From assembly GCF_900143515.1 (NCBI RefSeq), contig NZ_FSQT01000001.1, forward strand, positions 1-64,000: a stretch of DNA of 64,000 nt. The letters run 5' to 3'. Source of the stretch: Micromonospora cremea. Its GTDB lineage: Bacteria > Actinomycetota > Actinomycetes > Mycobacteriales > Micromonosporaceae. Positions within the stretch are counted from its first letter, which is position 1. Each line of letters opens with the position of its first letter. The translations under genes were made by a program, and so were the position numbers. Below the pieces are notes generated by a model, which saw only the letters and a program-made list of their open reading frames with translations, did no database searches and was not told where the DNA came from. Below, piece by piece: positions 26,449-35,800 of this stretch.

Positions 26449-26887
26449 GGCTCCGCGGGCCCTCCTCGGCGGCCTGCACCCGGCCCGCCGCGTGCCTGCA
26501 CCTGGCTCGCTGCGGCCCGGTCGCCGCGCGTCCCGAGTCCTGCTCTGCGGTGTCCCGTGCCCGGCGGTCTTGTGGGTTTGGCCGCCGGCCTGCTTGACGT
26601 GGCGCCGCTGGTGTGCGGTGGGTTCCGGCTCCCGGTCGCGGTCGCGGTCCCGGCTCCGGCCCGGCTCCGGCCCGGCTCCGGCTCCGGCCCGGCCAACCGG
26701 TGGTCTGCGGCCGCCTTTGCTCTGCTTCACCCCACGCAACATCCGCCGTCCGGTATCCGGACAGTGGGTGTTGCGCTCGTTGAAGCAGAGCAAAGGCGGC
26801 GGAGGGGGACCTCGGCCGGCCAGCAGGATCGCGCAACATCCCGAGGAATCCAGCCGGGAGCCGGGCGCCGGGAGCGGGCGGCGGGGA
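26449..26887. other. Intergenic region with low-complexity and palindromic DNA
   Basis: No supportable gene. Several frames are open only because the DNA is extremely GC-rich. Bases about 26630-26695 are an imperfect tandem of CGGTCG, CGGCTC and CGGCCC units. This is followed by the 89-bp palindrome at 26711-26799, and CGCAACATCC from that palindrome recurs near 26831-26840. Confidence 0.6.
26711..26799. repeat. 89-bp near-perfect palindrome (cruciform or hairpin element)
   Basis: Outer arms of 19 bp (26711-26729 and 26781-26799, end sequence CCGCCTTTGCTCTGCTTCA) are perfectly complementary. After a 5-base internal loop, inner 19-bp arms (26735-26753 and 26757-26775) pair with three mismatches around a TAT loop. 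It lies between the LacI promoter and the end of the amidohydrolase gene. The compact symmetric form resembles a REP/MITE-like mobile palindrome or a strong terminator for the minus-strand genes. Confidence 0.75.
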
Positions 26888-27796
26888 TCAGGGCAGGTCG
26901 AACAGGGTGGCGGCGCTGTCCCAGCACACCGCGCGCAGCCAGTCGTCGCCGAGGTCCAGCCGGACCAGCCCGGTCAACTGGTCGGCGTAGGGGTAGGGGA
27001 TGTTCGGGAAGTCGCTGCCCAGCAGCACCTTGCCGGCCAGCCCCAGCTCGCGCAGCCGGGGCAGCTCGTCGGCCGGGAAGGGCACGAACCGGTCGAAGAA
27101 CGGGGTGAACGCCATCGTGGTGTCCAGCCGGACCTGCTCGTACGCGTCGGCGAGGTCGAGGAAGGCCCGGTAGTCGGGTGCGCCGAGATGCGCCACCACG
27201 GCGGTCAGTCGGGGGTGGCGGGCGAGCAGGGCGGCGAACGGGTCCGGCCCGGTGTGTGTGGTCCCCACCGGGGCGTGCCCGGCGTGCACGACCACCGGCA
27301 CGCCCGCGTCGGCCAGCATCCCCCAGACCCGGTCCAGCGCCGGGTCGGTCGGCGCGAACCCGCCGACCTGCACGTGGACCTTGAACAGCCGGGCCCCGCC
27401 GGTCAGCGCCTCCTCGACGTACCCGGGGGCGTCCGGCTCGGGAAAGAAGGTGGCCGAGGGCAGGCAGCCCGGGGTGGCGCGGGCGAACTCCAGCGTCCAG
27501 CGGTTCAGCTCCGCCGCCATGCCCGGCCGGTGCGGGTACGCCAGCGCGCTGAACGCCCGCACGCCGAGCCGGCGCAGGTGCGCCACCCGGTCCGCGTCGC
27601 TCCAGCGGTAGCGGATCGGCCACTGCGTGCCGACCAGCGGCCCGGCCGCGTCGAAGTACGCCCACACCCGGCGCAGCAGCCGCGGCGGCAGGAAGTGCAC
27701 GTGCACGTCGGCCAGCCCGGGCAGCCCGAGCGCGCGCCAGAATTCCGGCACCCGCTCGTCGGCCGCCGGCGGCGACTGCGGCACCGGGTCGGTCAT
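26888..27796 (-). CDS. Amidohydrolase-family (TIM-barrel metal-dependent hydrolase)
   Basis: A 302-residue amidohydrolase_2-type protein: the HxH metal site is in LADVHVHFLPP near residue 30, further ligands in VVHAGH and in the C-terminal GSDFP. This group includes decarboxylases and lactonases of aromatic acids; the substrate is unknown. ATG 27796 overlaps the stop of the upstream gene (ATGA), so the two are cotranscribed. No signal peptide. Confidence 0.82.
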   Translation of the reverse strand: MTDPVPQSPPAADERVPEFWRALGLPGLADVHVHFLPPRLLRRVWAYFDAAGPLVGTQWPIRYRWSDADRVAHLRRLGVRAFSALAYPHRPGMAAELNRWTLEFARATPGCLPSATFFPEPDAPGYVEEALTGGARLFKVHVQVGGFAPTDPALDRVWGMLADAGVPVVVHAGHAPVGTTHTGPDPFAALLARHPRLTAVVAHLGAPDYRAFLDLADAYEQVRLDTTMAFTPFFDRFVPFPADELPRLRELGLAGKVLLGSDFPNIPYPYADQLTGLVRLDLGDDWLRAVCWDSAATLFDLP

Positions 27797-28599
27797 ACGT
27801 CGATGTTGAACCGTTGCAGCACCGACGGGGCGATCAGGCCGGCGGTGGCCAGCACCGAGACCACGGTCAGGACGGCGCGCACGACCACCTCGGTCTTGCT
27901 GCCAGTGCGCAGGGCGATGCTGTTCGGCAGGCCGATCATCGTCCACATGCGCCGGCGGATCGGGATCGGCCACAGGATCGGCACCCCGGCTCGGGTGATC
28001 ATGTCACCGAGGATGTGCACGAAGCAGCCCACCCCCACGGCCACGCCGATCAGGGGGTACCCGCGCCCGCCCGGAAGGTTGACGAACGTGAACCACGCCG
28101 CTCCGGCCGACGCCAGGGTCACGATCACCCAGCCGGCCCGCTCCGCCCACTCGTCGAACAACCCCCGCAGGGCCAGACCGAACATGAAGAAGAGGATGGT
28201 GATCACCGCCCACTTGCCGTACGCGGTGCAGAGCGCGGTCGTGCCCCAGCCGACCAGCAGCGTGAACGGGATGGTGTGGGTCAGCGTGCGGTGCCCGTTG
28301 TTGCGCCGGGGGTCCTTGCTGAGCTTCGTCGCGTAGTAGACCCCGAGTGAGATCTTCTCCATCACCTCGGCGACGAAGAGCGAGAAGACCCCGAAGGTGC
28401 GGGCCACCGTGGCACCACCCTGGTTGCGGGTCACCTTGCCCGACAGGTCGAGGTCGGGAAAGAGCGCGCCACCCGCGCACACCGCGGTGCCCACCGCCAA
28501 CGCGAGTGGTGACTGCTGGTAGTCGGCGAACTGGTTCAGCGCCCAGGACCCGGCCAGCCATACCGCCGCGCCGGACAGCGCGTGCGACGGTCCCATCAT
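27793..28599 (-). CDS. Membrane-bound metal-dependent hydrolase (YdjM/DUF457-like)
   Basis: A 268-residue polytopic membrane protein with four or more hydrophobic segments. The conserved GPSHALSGAA at the start, FPDLD near residue 50, GHRTLTHT near 122 and HILGDMIT near 195 are the His/Asp positions of the YdjM/DUF457 family of inner-membrane metal-dependent hydrolases. The first of two consecutive ATG codons (28599) follows a GGGGAGGG site. Function is unknown; it is coupled to the amidohydrolase gene. Confidence 0.82.
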   Translation of the reverse strand: MMGPSHALSGAAVWLAGSWALNQFADYQQSPLALAVGTAVCAGGALFPDLDLSGKVTRNQGGATVARTFGVFSLFVAEVMEKISLGVYYATKLSKDPRRNNGHRTLTHTIPFTLLVGWGTTALCTAYGKWAVITILFFMFGLALRGLFDEWAERAGWVIVTLASAGAAWFTFVNLPGGRGYPLIGVAVGVGCFVHILGDMITRAGVPILWPIPIRRRMWTMIGLPNSIALRTGSKTEVVVRAVLTVVSVLATAGLIAPSVLQRFNIDV

Positions 28600-28701
28600 C
28601 TCGGCTCACCCTCCCCAGGGATCTTGAGCGCCAAAACTACGCCACTGTAGTCAGCGCCGGTGCCGCAGGGGCATCACCGGAACGGTCCACAACGGACGGT
28701 G

Positions 28702-30333
28702 TCAGAGTGCGGGGGTGAAGCTCTGCCGGATCATCGGCAAGTATGTCGCGTTGACCTGCCAGTCGAACTCTTTTGTCAACCACGAGACGGTGAAGGCGCG
28801 CCCGGCCGAGGTGTTGGCCAGCAGCCGGAAACTGTGCACCCGCTCGCCGGCGGCGTTCTCCCAGGCGCACTCCCAGATCGCGCCGCCCTCGAAGAAGTCC
28901 AGCGCCGAGATGTCCACCTTGCGGTAGCCCGGCAGCGCCTCGCCGCCGGTGAGCCGGGCCTCCTCGGCCTTCCAGTACGCCACCGGATCGGGCCGGTCCG
29001 GGCCGGCCTCGACGCTGAGCACCCGGGGCCCGTCGGACTCCCGGAAGCAGGTCGCCGCACCCTCGGTCCAGCGCAGCCAGCCCACCGGCGCGGCGATCCG
29101 GAACCCGGCCGGGTCGTCGTGCCACGTCCAGCCCTTCACCAGCCGGTACCGCGCGTCGGCCGGTGGCGGCACCGACGGCACCGGGATGGCCGTCGCCGGC
29201 GGGGGAGCCGCGCAGGCGAACGCGGCCGGCCGGGCGGTGGTCTCGCCGCCCCCGACGCCGGATGGGGGCGTCCGCCCGTCGTTGCGGTTGACCAGCGCCA
29301 ACGCGACACCGCTGGCGGCGAGCAGCGCGGTGACCGCGCCGCCCAGGGCGAGCAGCCGCCGACGCCGGCGGCCGGATCGGGTCGCCGGCCCGTCGGTGGG
29401 CGCCGCCGGGTCGCCGGGCGGAGCCGGCCAACCGGTCGGAACGGCGGGTACGGCCGCCCGACTCGCGTTGAGAACCGCCGCCACCGCCGCGGAGCGGGCC
29501 GGCTCGCTGGGCTGGCCGCCGTCCGCCGCCGCGCTCCGCAGCAGCGGCTCCGCCTCGGCGGCGGTCAACCGCCGCCAGGGATCGCGCTGCAACAAGCCGG
29601 TCAGCACGGGGCGCAGCGCCCCGGCCCGGCGCATCGGGTCCGGCGGTTCGGTGGCCAGCGCGCTGAGCGTCGCCATCGCGCTGGAGCGGGCGTACGGCGC
29701 ACGCCCCTCGACCATCGCGTAGAGCGTCGCGCCCAGCGACCACAGATCGGTACGCGGGTTCGACACCCCTTCGCGGGCGCGCTCCGGGGCGACGAACTGC
29801 GGCGAGCCGAGCACCGAGCCCGGCCCGGTCATCGCCCCGTCGCCACCGTCGAACGTGGCCAGCCCGAAATCGGTGAGCACCACCCGCCCGTCGTCGGCGA
29901 CCAGCACGTTGTGCGGCTTCACATCGCGGTGCAGCACACCGGCGGTGTGCGCGGCCCGCAGCGCCGCGAGCACGGCCAGCCCGATCCGGGCGGTGCGCTG
30001 CGGGCTCAGCGTCCCTTCCGCGCCGATGATTTGCTGCACCGACCGGGACGGCACGTACTCCATCACGATCCAGGGCCTCTCCCGGTCGTGTACCACGTCA
30101 TAGATGCGGACCACGTTGGGGTGGTTGAGGCGAGCCGCCGTACGCGCCTCGCGCAGGGTCCGCAGTCGCAGCTCGGCCCGCTCAGTCTCGGCCAGCCAGG
30201 ACGGTGGCACGATCTCCTTCACCGCGACGTCGCGGTGCAGCATCTCGTCGCGGGCCAGCCACACCCGGCCCATGCCGCCGGTGCCGACCAGGTCGAGCAG
30301 CCGGTACCGACCCGCGATCAGCAACTGCTGCAC
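28702..30333 (-). CDS. Transmembrane Ser/Thr protein kinase
   Basis: A 543-residue Hanks-type kinase. The catalytic domain (residues about 8-270) has the glycine loop GTGGMGRVW, Lys in VAVKE, HRDVKPHNVL and DFGLATF. A juxtamembrane region with a basic GRRRRRLLALGG stop leads into one membrane segment near residue 350 and a C-terminal extracytoplasmic domain of about 170 residues with no PASTA repeats. GTG 30333 is 5 bases after GGGGGAG. It is a close paralogue of the next upstream kinase (30451-32259), including the C-terminal domain, so the pair arose by tandem duplication. Ligand and targets are unknown. Confidence 0.9.
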   Translation of the reverse strand: MQQLLIAGRYRLLDLVGTGGMGRVWLARDEMLHRDVAVKEIVPPSWLAETERAELRLRTLREARTAARLNHPNVVRIYDVVHDRERPWIVMEYVPSRSVQQIIGAEGTLSPQRTARIGLAVLAALRAAHTAGVLHRDVKPHNVLVADDGRVVLTDFGLATFDGGDGAMTGPGSVLGSPQFVAPERAREGVSNPRTDLWSLGATLYAMVEGRAPYARSSAMATLSALATEPPDPMRRAGALRPVLTGLLQRDPWRRLTAAEAEPLLRSAAADGGQPSEPARSAAVAAVLNASRAAVPAVPTGWPAPPGDPAAPTDGPATRSGRRRRRLLALGGAVTALLAASGVALALVNRNDGRTPPSGVGGGETTARPAAFACAAPPPATAIPVPSVPPPADARYRLVKGWTWHDDPAGFRIAAPVGWLRWTEGAATCFRESDGPRVLSVEAGPDRPDPVAYWKAEEARLTGGEALPGYRKVDISALDFFEGGAIWECAWENAAGERVHSFRLLANTSAGRAFTVSWLTKEFDWQVNATYLPMIRQSFTPAL

Positions 30334-30450
30334 AGTCGCTCCCCCTCGGTCACCCCGTGTTACACGATAGCCACCGGCGCGGTATTTCTCATCCACTGAG
30401 CGGCCTAGATCCACGCCGGACGGCGGGCCGAACCGGACCACCGGTGCAGG

Positions 30451-32259
30451 TCAGCGGGGTGGTCGGAAACTCGTTCGCACCGCTGTCCAGTCCGCGGTGG
30501 CGGCGGCCCAGTCCCGGTCGTCGGTGATCCAGCCCAGCGTCCACCGGTCGCTCCCGGCGGGTGTGCCGGCGACGTGTTGCCGGGCGTGCAGTCGGGCGCC
30601 GTAGGGCGCCGTCCACCGGGACTCCCACTCCGCCCCGCCGCCGCCCGCGGCCAGCCGGATTTCGTCGTACCCCGGCAGCGCGCCGGACCCGGCCGCCACG
30701 TCGCGGAGCGACTTCAGCCGAACCAGCGGATCGGTGGCGCCGCCCTCGGCGACGCTGAACGCCCTTCCGGTCGCCGGGTCCTGGAAGCAGGCCACCGTGC
30801 CGTCGCGGGAGTAATGCCAGGTCGCGGGCACGGAAACCCGGAAGCCCGTGGTGTCGGCGTGCCAGACCCAGCCGGTCGGCGGCCGGAACCGTTCGCCGGG
30901 CGCTGGCGACGCGGCCGGCACGGGCGCACCGACGGCGTCCGGGCGGACACACGGAAACGGCGGCGGGGGGAAGGCGCCGCCGCCCGGCGGCGGTCCCGGC
31001 CGGTCGGGGCGGTGGCCGAACGGCCCGCCGGGGCCGCGATCGTCGGGCGGACGGTCGGGCGGCGGCGCGGTGGTCGACCGCCCGGCGGTGCCCGTCGGCT
31101 CGTCGTCGGTGACGGCCAGCGCGGTGCCGACGCCGGCGGCGGCCGCCACCAGCAACGCCGTGACGACCAGCGCCGCCCGGCGCGCTGTCCGCCCGGCCGG
31201 TCGCCCCACTGTTCGAGCGGGCGCGTCGGGGGCGACCTCGCCGGTCGCCTGCCTAGCAGGGGCGTCGGCCCGCCCGGCGGTGCCGTCTCCGGCGGGCGGA
31301 TCACCCGGGACGCCGGCCCGCTCGGCGGTGGGTTGGTCGGGCCCGGGCAGCGGGGTGGTGAAAGCCTGATCGGACAGTTCGGTGGGCGCGTCGGGACGGT
31401 CGGCCACCTCCGCTGCCGGCTCTGCCCGGTGGGGCGCCGGGGGCGGGCTGGTGCGGCCGGTCGCGGCGGCGGTGAGCAGCCGGCGGGCCGCCTCGTGGTC
31501 GAGACGGTCGCGCGGGTCGCGGCGCAGCAACCCGGCGAGCACCGGCGCGAGCGGCCCGGCGTGCGGGGCCGGGTCCGGCGGCCCGGCCGCCAGCGCGCTC
31601 AGCGTCGCCATCGCGGTGCCGCGGGCGTACGGGGAGCGGCCCTCCACGGTGGTGTGCAGGGTGGCCCCGAGCGACCACAGGTCGGCGGCCACGGTGGACG
31701 CTCCCTCGGCGGCCCGCTCGGGGGCGACGTACTGCGGGGAGCCGAGAACCATGCCGGGGCGGGTCATCGCACCGTCGCCGCCGTCGAACGTGGCCAGCCC
31801 GAAGTCGGTGAGCATCACCCGCCCGTCATGTGCCACGAGCACGTTCTGCGGTTTGACGTCGCGGTGCAGCACTCCGGCCGTGTGCGCGGCCCGCAGCGCG
31901 CCGAGCAGGGCCAGACCGATCCGGGCCGACTCGGCGGGCGCGAGGGGCCCCTCGGTGTCCAGCACGTCCTGCAGGGTGCGGGACGGGACGTACTCCATCA
32001 CGATCCACGGGCTGCCCTCGACCGGGACGACGTCGTAGAGCCGGACCACGGCCGGGTGGTTGAGCCGGGCGGCGGCGCGGGCCTCCCGCAGGGTACGCGA
32101 GCGCAGCTCGGCCCGCTCGTGGTCGGCCAGCCAGCTCGGCGGCACGACCTCCTTGACCGCGACCTCGCGGTGCAGCATCTCGTCGCGGGCCCGCCACACC
32201 CGGCCCATGCCCCCGCGACCCACCAGGTCGAGCAGCCGGTACCGACCGGCGATCAGCAC
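30451..32259 (-). CDS. Transmembrane Ser/Thr protein kinase (paralogue)
   Basis: A 602-residue kinase with the same layout as its neighbour: LIAGRYRLLDLVGRGGMGRVW, HRDVKPQNVL and [15 protein letters not shown], then a longer Pro/Ala/Asp-rich juxtamembrane stretch, one membrane segment near residue 375, a Pro/Gly-rich linker and a C-terminal domain whose W.W..D..GFR.SVP..W pattern is shared with the paralogue (W.WHDDPAGFRIAAPVGW). GTG 32259 has a GAAGGAG site about 10 bases upstream. Gene order and shared orientation suggest joint expression, though 117 bp separate the two. Confidence 0.9.
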   Translation of the reverse strand: MLIAGRYRLLDLVGRGGMGRVWRARDEMLHREVAVKEVVPPSWLADHERAELRSRTLREARAAARLNHPAVVRLYDVVPVEGSPWIVMEYVPSRTLQDVLDTEGPLAPAESARIGLALLGALRAAHTAGVLHRDVKPQNVLVAHDGRVMLTDFGLATFDGGDGAMTRPGMVLGSPQYVAPERAAEGASTVAADLWSLGATLHTTVEGRSPYARGTAMATLSALAAGPPDPAPHAGPLAPVLAGLLRRDPRDRLDHEAARRLLTAAATGRTSPPPAPHRAEPAAEVADRPDAPTELSDQAFTTPLPGPDQPTAERAGVPGDPPAGDGTAGRADAPARQATGEVAPDAPARTVGRPAGRTARRAALVVTALLVAAAAGVGTALAVTDDEPTGTAGRSTTAPPPDRPPDDRGPGGPFGHRPDRPGPPPGGGAFPPPPFPCVRPDAVGAPVPAASPAPGERFRPPTGWVWHADTTGFRVSVPATWHYSRDGTVACFQDPATGRAFSVAEGGATDPLVRLKSLRDVAAGSGALPGYDEIRLAAGGGGAEWESRWTAPYGARLHARQHVAGTPAGSDRWTLGWITDDRDWAAATADWTAVRTSFRPPR

Positions 32260-32342
32260 CTGCGCACGCTCCTTCTCGGCGGCTGTCCGGGATACACCCT
32301 AGCCAGCGGATCGGGAGCCACCTATCGGTCGTCCGCCTCGGC

Positions 32343-33677
32343 TCAGCAGGCGGCGTGGTCGGCCGCGGCGAGCAGATTGCCGTCCGGGATGGCGATCCGG
32401 GTACGTCCGCCCGCCCGTTGGGCGGCGGCCCGGCGGGCCTGGAGCGGGCCGTGCTCGCGTCGGGCGGTGGTGTAGCTGGCGGCGGTGCGGGCCGCGATGG
32501 CGGCCCAGCCGTACCGCTCGCCGACCATGGTGCGTGCCCGCCGGGCCACCCGGCGGGCGAAGACCTCGTCGCCGAGGAGTTGGCCCACCGCGCCGGCGAG
32601 CGCGTCCGGGTCGCTGTGCGGGAACGTCACGCCGGTCACGCCGGTCTCGACGATCTCGGCGAGCCCGCCGGTGCGGGCCACCGCGAGCGGCGCGCCGGCG
32701 GCGGCCGCCTCCAGCGCCACCATGCCGAACGGCTCGTAGAGGCTGGGCACCACGGTGGCGTCGGTGGCGCCGAGCACCGCCGGCAGTTGGGTGGCGTCGA
32801 GGAAGCCGGTGAAGCGGACGGTCGAGCAGAGCGCCAGCCGGCGGGCCTCCTCCTCCAGTTCGGCGCGGTACGGGCCGTCGCCGGCGATCACCACGCGCAG
32901 CCCGGGGTGCCGTTCGCGCAGCCGGGGCACCGCGTGCACCAGGTGCTGGACGCCCTTCTCGTAGACCAGCCGGCCGGCGTACCCGACCAGCGGGCCGTCC
33001 GCGGCGAACCGGGCCCGGGCCGAGGCGACCGCGCGCGGCCGGGCCCGCCAGGCCCGGTCGTCGACCCCGTTGGGCACCACGTCGACCTGGCTGGTCGGAA
33101 GGTCGAACAGTGCGGTCACCTGCTCGCGCATGTATCCGGAGCAGGTGATCACGCGGGTGGACTCGTTGCTGAGCCAGTGTTCGACGCCGTGGATGGTGCG
33201 GTTCATCTCTTCGGGCAGCCAGCCCTGGTGGCGGCCGGCTTCGGTGGCGTGGATGGTGCTGACCAGTGGGATGTCCAGGTGCTCGCGCAGTGTCATGGCG
33301 GTGTGGGCGACGAGCCAGTCGTGGGCGTGGATGACGTCGTAGGTGCCGGCTTCGGTGGCGCGCAGGGCGGTGCGGGTGAGGGTGTGGTTGAAGGCCATGG
33401 TCCAGGCCAGCAGGGAGTTGGTGGCCAGGGGGAAGGTGACGGGGTCTTCGGGGGCGCGCAGGATGCGCACGCCGTCGGCGTACTCCTCCAGGGGTGCGCC
33501 CGCGGCGTGGCGGGTGACGACGGTGACCTCGTGGCCGGCGGCGGCGAGGGCGACGGACAGTGCGTGGACGTGTCGGCCGAGGCCGCCGACGAGCACCGGC
33601 GGGTACTCCCAGGAGAGCATCAGCACCCGCAGCTGCCGGGCGGGGTGGATGTCGATCACGTGGGCGTCGGGTGACAT
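32343..33677 (-). CDS. GT4-family glycosyltransferase (glycogen-synthase-like)
   Basis: A 444-residue GT-B glycosyltransferase. RVLMLSWEYPPVLVGGLGRHV at the front resembles bacterial glycogen/starch synthases and GT4 enzymes; the C-terminal nucleotide-sugar site has PSLYEPFGMVALEAAAAGAPLAV with the E-x7-E pattern. ATG 33677 follows GAAGGGGG. The adjacent debranching enzyme and MGH1-type glucosidase suggest work on an alpha-glucan, possibly by a maltose-1-phosphate or glucan synthase of the GlgM/GlgA type. Donor and acceptor are not proven. Confidence 0.82.
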   Translation of the reverse strand: MSPDAHVIDIHPARQLRVLMLSWEYPPVLVGGLGRHVHALSVALAAAGHEVTVVTRHAAGAPLEEYADGVRILRAPEDPVTFPLATNSLLAWTMAFNHTLTRTALRATEAGTYDVIHAHDWLVAHTAMTLREHLDIPLVSTIHATEAGRHQGWLPEEMNRTIHGVEHWLSNESTRVITCSGYMREQVTALFDLPTSQVDVVPNGVDDRAWRARPRAVASARARFAADGPLVGYAGRLVYEKGVQHLVHAVPRLRERHPGLRVVIAGDGPYRAELEEEARRLALCSTVRFTGFLDATQLPAVLGATDATVVPSLYEPFGMVALEAAAAGAPLAVARTGGLAEIVETGVTGVTFPHSDPDALAGAVGQLLGDEVFARRVARRARTMVGERYGWAAIAARTAASYTTARREHGPLQARRAAAQRAGGRTRIAIPDGNLLAAADHAAC

Positions 33678-33814
33678 GCGGCCCCCTTCGAGTTGTCCCC
33701 GGGCGCGCGCCGATCGCACCGGAGCGGTGCCTGCCGTCGCGTCTGGATCTCGGGCCCATCCTGCCGGGGTCGAGATAACCAGCGGAGACACCGCCGTTGC
33801 GGTCGTGTAAAGCG

Positions 33815-35758
33815 CTACTGGCCCTTTCGGCGCACCCGCAGCAGCTCGGCCACCGACCATGCCTGGAACGGGCAGCCGGTCGCGGCGTGCGGCGCGAGGC
33901 CGTCGGCCGTCTCGCTCACTGAGCCTAGCCCAAACTCGGTCAGATGAGACTCAATACCGACGAACACGTCATCGACCGACATCTTGCCTCGGCGGCAGGC
34001 GTCCACGTACGGGCCGAGCAGCCACGGCCAGACGGTGCCCTGGTGGTAGCCGCCGTCCCGCTCGGCCGGGCCGCCCCGGTGCCGGCCCACGAACTCCGGC
34101 GAATCCGGGGCGAGGCTGCGCGGCCCGAGCGGGGTCAGCAGCCCGGCCGCGACCCGGCGCAGCGTCGCCTCGTCCGGCTCCAGCGGCGCGAACGGCAGTG
34201 ACCAGGCCAGCAGCTGGTTGGGTCGCAGCGAGTCGTCGTCGTGCAGGGCGGCCCCGCCCAACGGGTACGCCGGTGCGGGCGCGTCCAGCACGTCGTGCAG
34301 CCAGCCACTCGGCGCCGGGAAGCGGTCCCGGAACGAAGCGGTGGCCTGCCCGTGCCGTCGCCGCAGCTCGGCCGTGTCCTGACCGGCCAGCTCGGTCAGC
34401 TCGGCGAGCCCGGCCAGCCCGTTGATCCACAGCGCGTTGACCTCGACCGGCTTGCCGGTACGCGGGGTGACCGGCACCCCGTACACGCGGGCGTCCATCC
34501 AGGTCAGCGCGGTGCCCGGGGCGCCCTGGGTGAGCAGCCCGTCGGCCGGGTCGACGGCGATGCCGTAGCGGGTGCCGGCCAGGTGCGCGTCGATGACCGA
34601 GCGCAGCGCGGGCAGCAGCTCGTCGCCGAGGTCGGTGTCACCGGTGACGGTCACGTGCCGGCTCACCGCGTGCAGGAACCACAGCGTGCCATCGACGGTG
34701 TTGTACTCCACCCGCCCGGTGTCGGCCGTGTTGGCCAGCATCCCCTCGGACAGCGTCGCCGCGTACGCCCGCAGCAGTTCCCGGCCCTCGTCCGCGCGGC
34801 CGGTGCAGAGGAACAACCCCTCGTACGAGATCATCGTGTCCCGCGACCAGGCGCCGAACCACGGGTACCCGGCGACCACGTCGACCGCCGTGCCGCCGGT
34901 GCGCACCACGAACGCGTCCGCGGCCAGCGCGAGCGTCGCCTCCACCGGGTCCGCCGGCTTCGCCGTCGCCACCACCCGGCGGTTGCGCCGCCGGGCGGCC
35001 GCCACGATCTCCGCGGCGGGCGGCGGCTCGTCGTCGAGTCGACCGGCCCAGGCGCGCACCGACACGGTGTCGCCGGGGCGCTCCAACTCGCCGGCGAAGC
35101 GGCCCGCGTACCAGAGGTCCTCGTCGGGGTGCAGGCCCCGGTTGGCCTCCTCGCGGTGGTGCACGCCCAGCCACCACTGCCCCTCCGGCGTCCAGCCCGG
35201 GCCGGCCAGCCGGTACGCCCCCTCGACCACCGCTCCGTCGGCCACCGCCTCGACCTGCGGCGTCGGACCGTCGGCCCGCCGCTCGCCGTGCGCGTCGCGC
35301 CAGGTGCAGGCGGCGGAGAGCTCCAGCCGGACCGGCCCGCCGGCCACCAGCCGGTGCACCACCGCCACGCAGGAGCGGCCGGGCAGCATCGCCAGCTCCC
35401 GCTCGATCACCACCGCGCCGATCCGCCACCGCCACCGGGGCAGCCCGTCGACCAGGTCGAAGCGCTCCAGCAGCTCGAAGCCGCGCGGGTCCACGTCGCC
35501 GGAGGACCACTGGTGCGCGCCGAGCCGGACCCGCGCGCCGGAGGGCAGGGTGACCGCCGGGTCGAGGCTGACCAGTCCCACCCGGCGGGACGCCGGCGTC
35601 TCGCCGGGCACCACCAGCAGACCGTGGTAGCGCCGGGTCCGCAGCCCGGCGACGGTGCCCATCGCGTACCCGCCGACGCCGTCGGGCACCAGCCACTCCC
35701 GGCTGGCCGCGCTGGTCAGCTCGCCGCAGACCTGCGGGCCGAAGTGAATGTCGATCAA
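33815..35758 (-). CDS. Glycogen debranching enzyme (amylo-alpha-1,6-glucosidase type)
   Basis: A 647-residue protein of the archaeal/bacterial GDE family: an N-terminal domain (EWLVPDGVGGYAMGTVAGLRTRRYHGLLV) and a C-terminal (alpha/alpha)6 barrel (AGYPWFGAWSRDTMISYEGLFLCTGR; WMDARVYGVPVTPRTGKPVEVNALW; GGYHQGTVWPWLLGPY). It removes alpha-1,6 branches from glycogen-like glucan in the cytoplasm. The likely start is TTG 35758, right after GGAGGAAAG; the frame remains open far upstream but codes for nothing recognisable. Divergently transcribed from the MGH1 glucosidase with 42 bp between the starts. Confidence 0.88.
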   Translation of the reverse strand: MIDIHFGPQVCGELTSAASREWLVPDGVGGYAMGTVAGLRTRRYHGLLVVPGETPASRRVGLVSLDPAVTLPSGARVRLGAHQWSSGDVDPRGFELLERFDLVDGLPRWRWRIGAVVIERELAMLPGRSCVAVVHRLVAGGPVRLELSAACTWRDAHGERRADGPTPQVEAVADGAVVEGAYRLAGPGWTPEGQWWLGVHHREEANRGLHPDEDLWYAGRFAGELERPGDTVSVRAWAGRLDDEPPPAAEIVAAARRRNRRVVATAKPADPVEATLALAADAFVVRTGGTAVDVVAGYPWFGAWSRDTMISYEGLFLCTGRADEGRELLRAYAATLSEGMLANTADTGRVEYNTVDGTLWFLHAVSRHVTVTGDTDLGDELLPALRSVIDAHLAGTRYGIAVDPADGLLTQGAPGTALTWMDARVYGVPVTPRTGKPVEVNALWINGLAGLAELTELAGQDTAELRRRHGQATASFRDRFPAPSGWLHDVLDAPAPAYPLGGAALHDDDSLRPNQLLAWSLPFAPLEPDEATLRRVAAGLLTPLGPRSLAPDSPEFVGRHRGGPAERDGGYHQGTVWPWLLGPYVDACRRGKMSVDDVFVGIESHLTEFGLGSVSETADGLAPHAATGCPFQAWSVAELLRVRRKGQ

Positions 35759-35800
35759 CTTTCCTCCACCGGCGGCGGGGTGTAACACGCCACGACGAGA

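Noticed and set aside
26432..28336. A long plus-strand open frame across the LacI upstream region and the amidohydrolase gene
   Set aside because: It has no domain, is rich in Arg/Pro/Gly and runs antisense to two recognisable genes.
28702..32259. PASTA-type PknB kinases
   Set aside because: The C-terminal outer domains show no PASTA repeats and the gene neighbourhood is not that of the pknAB-rodA operon.
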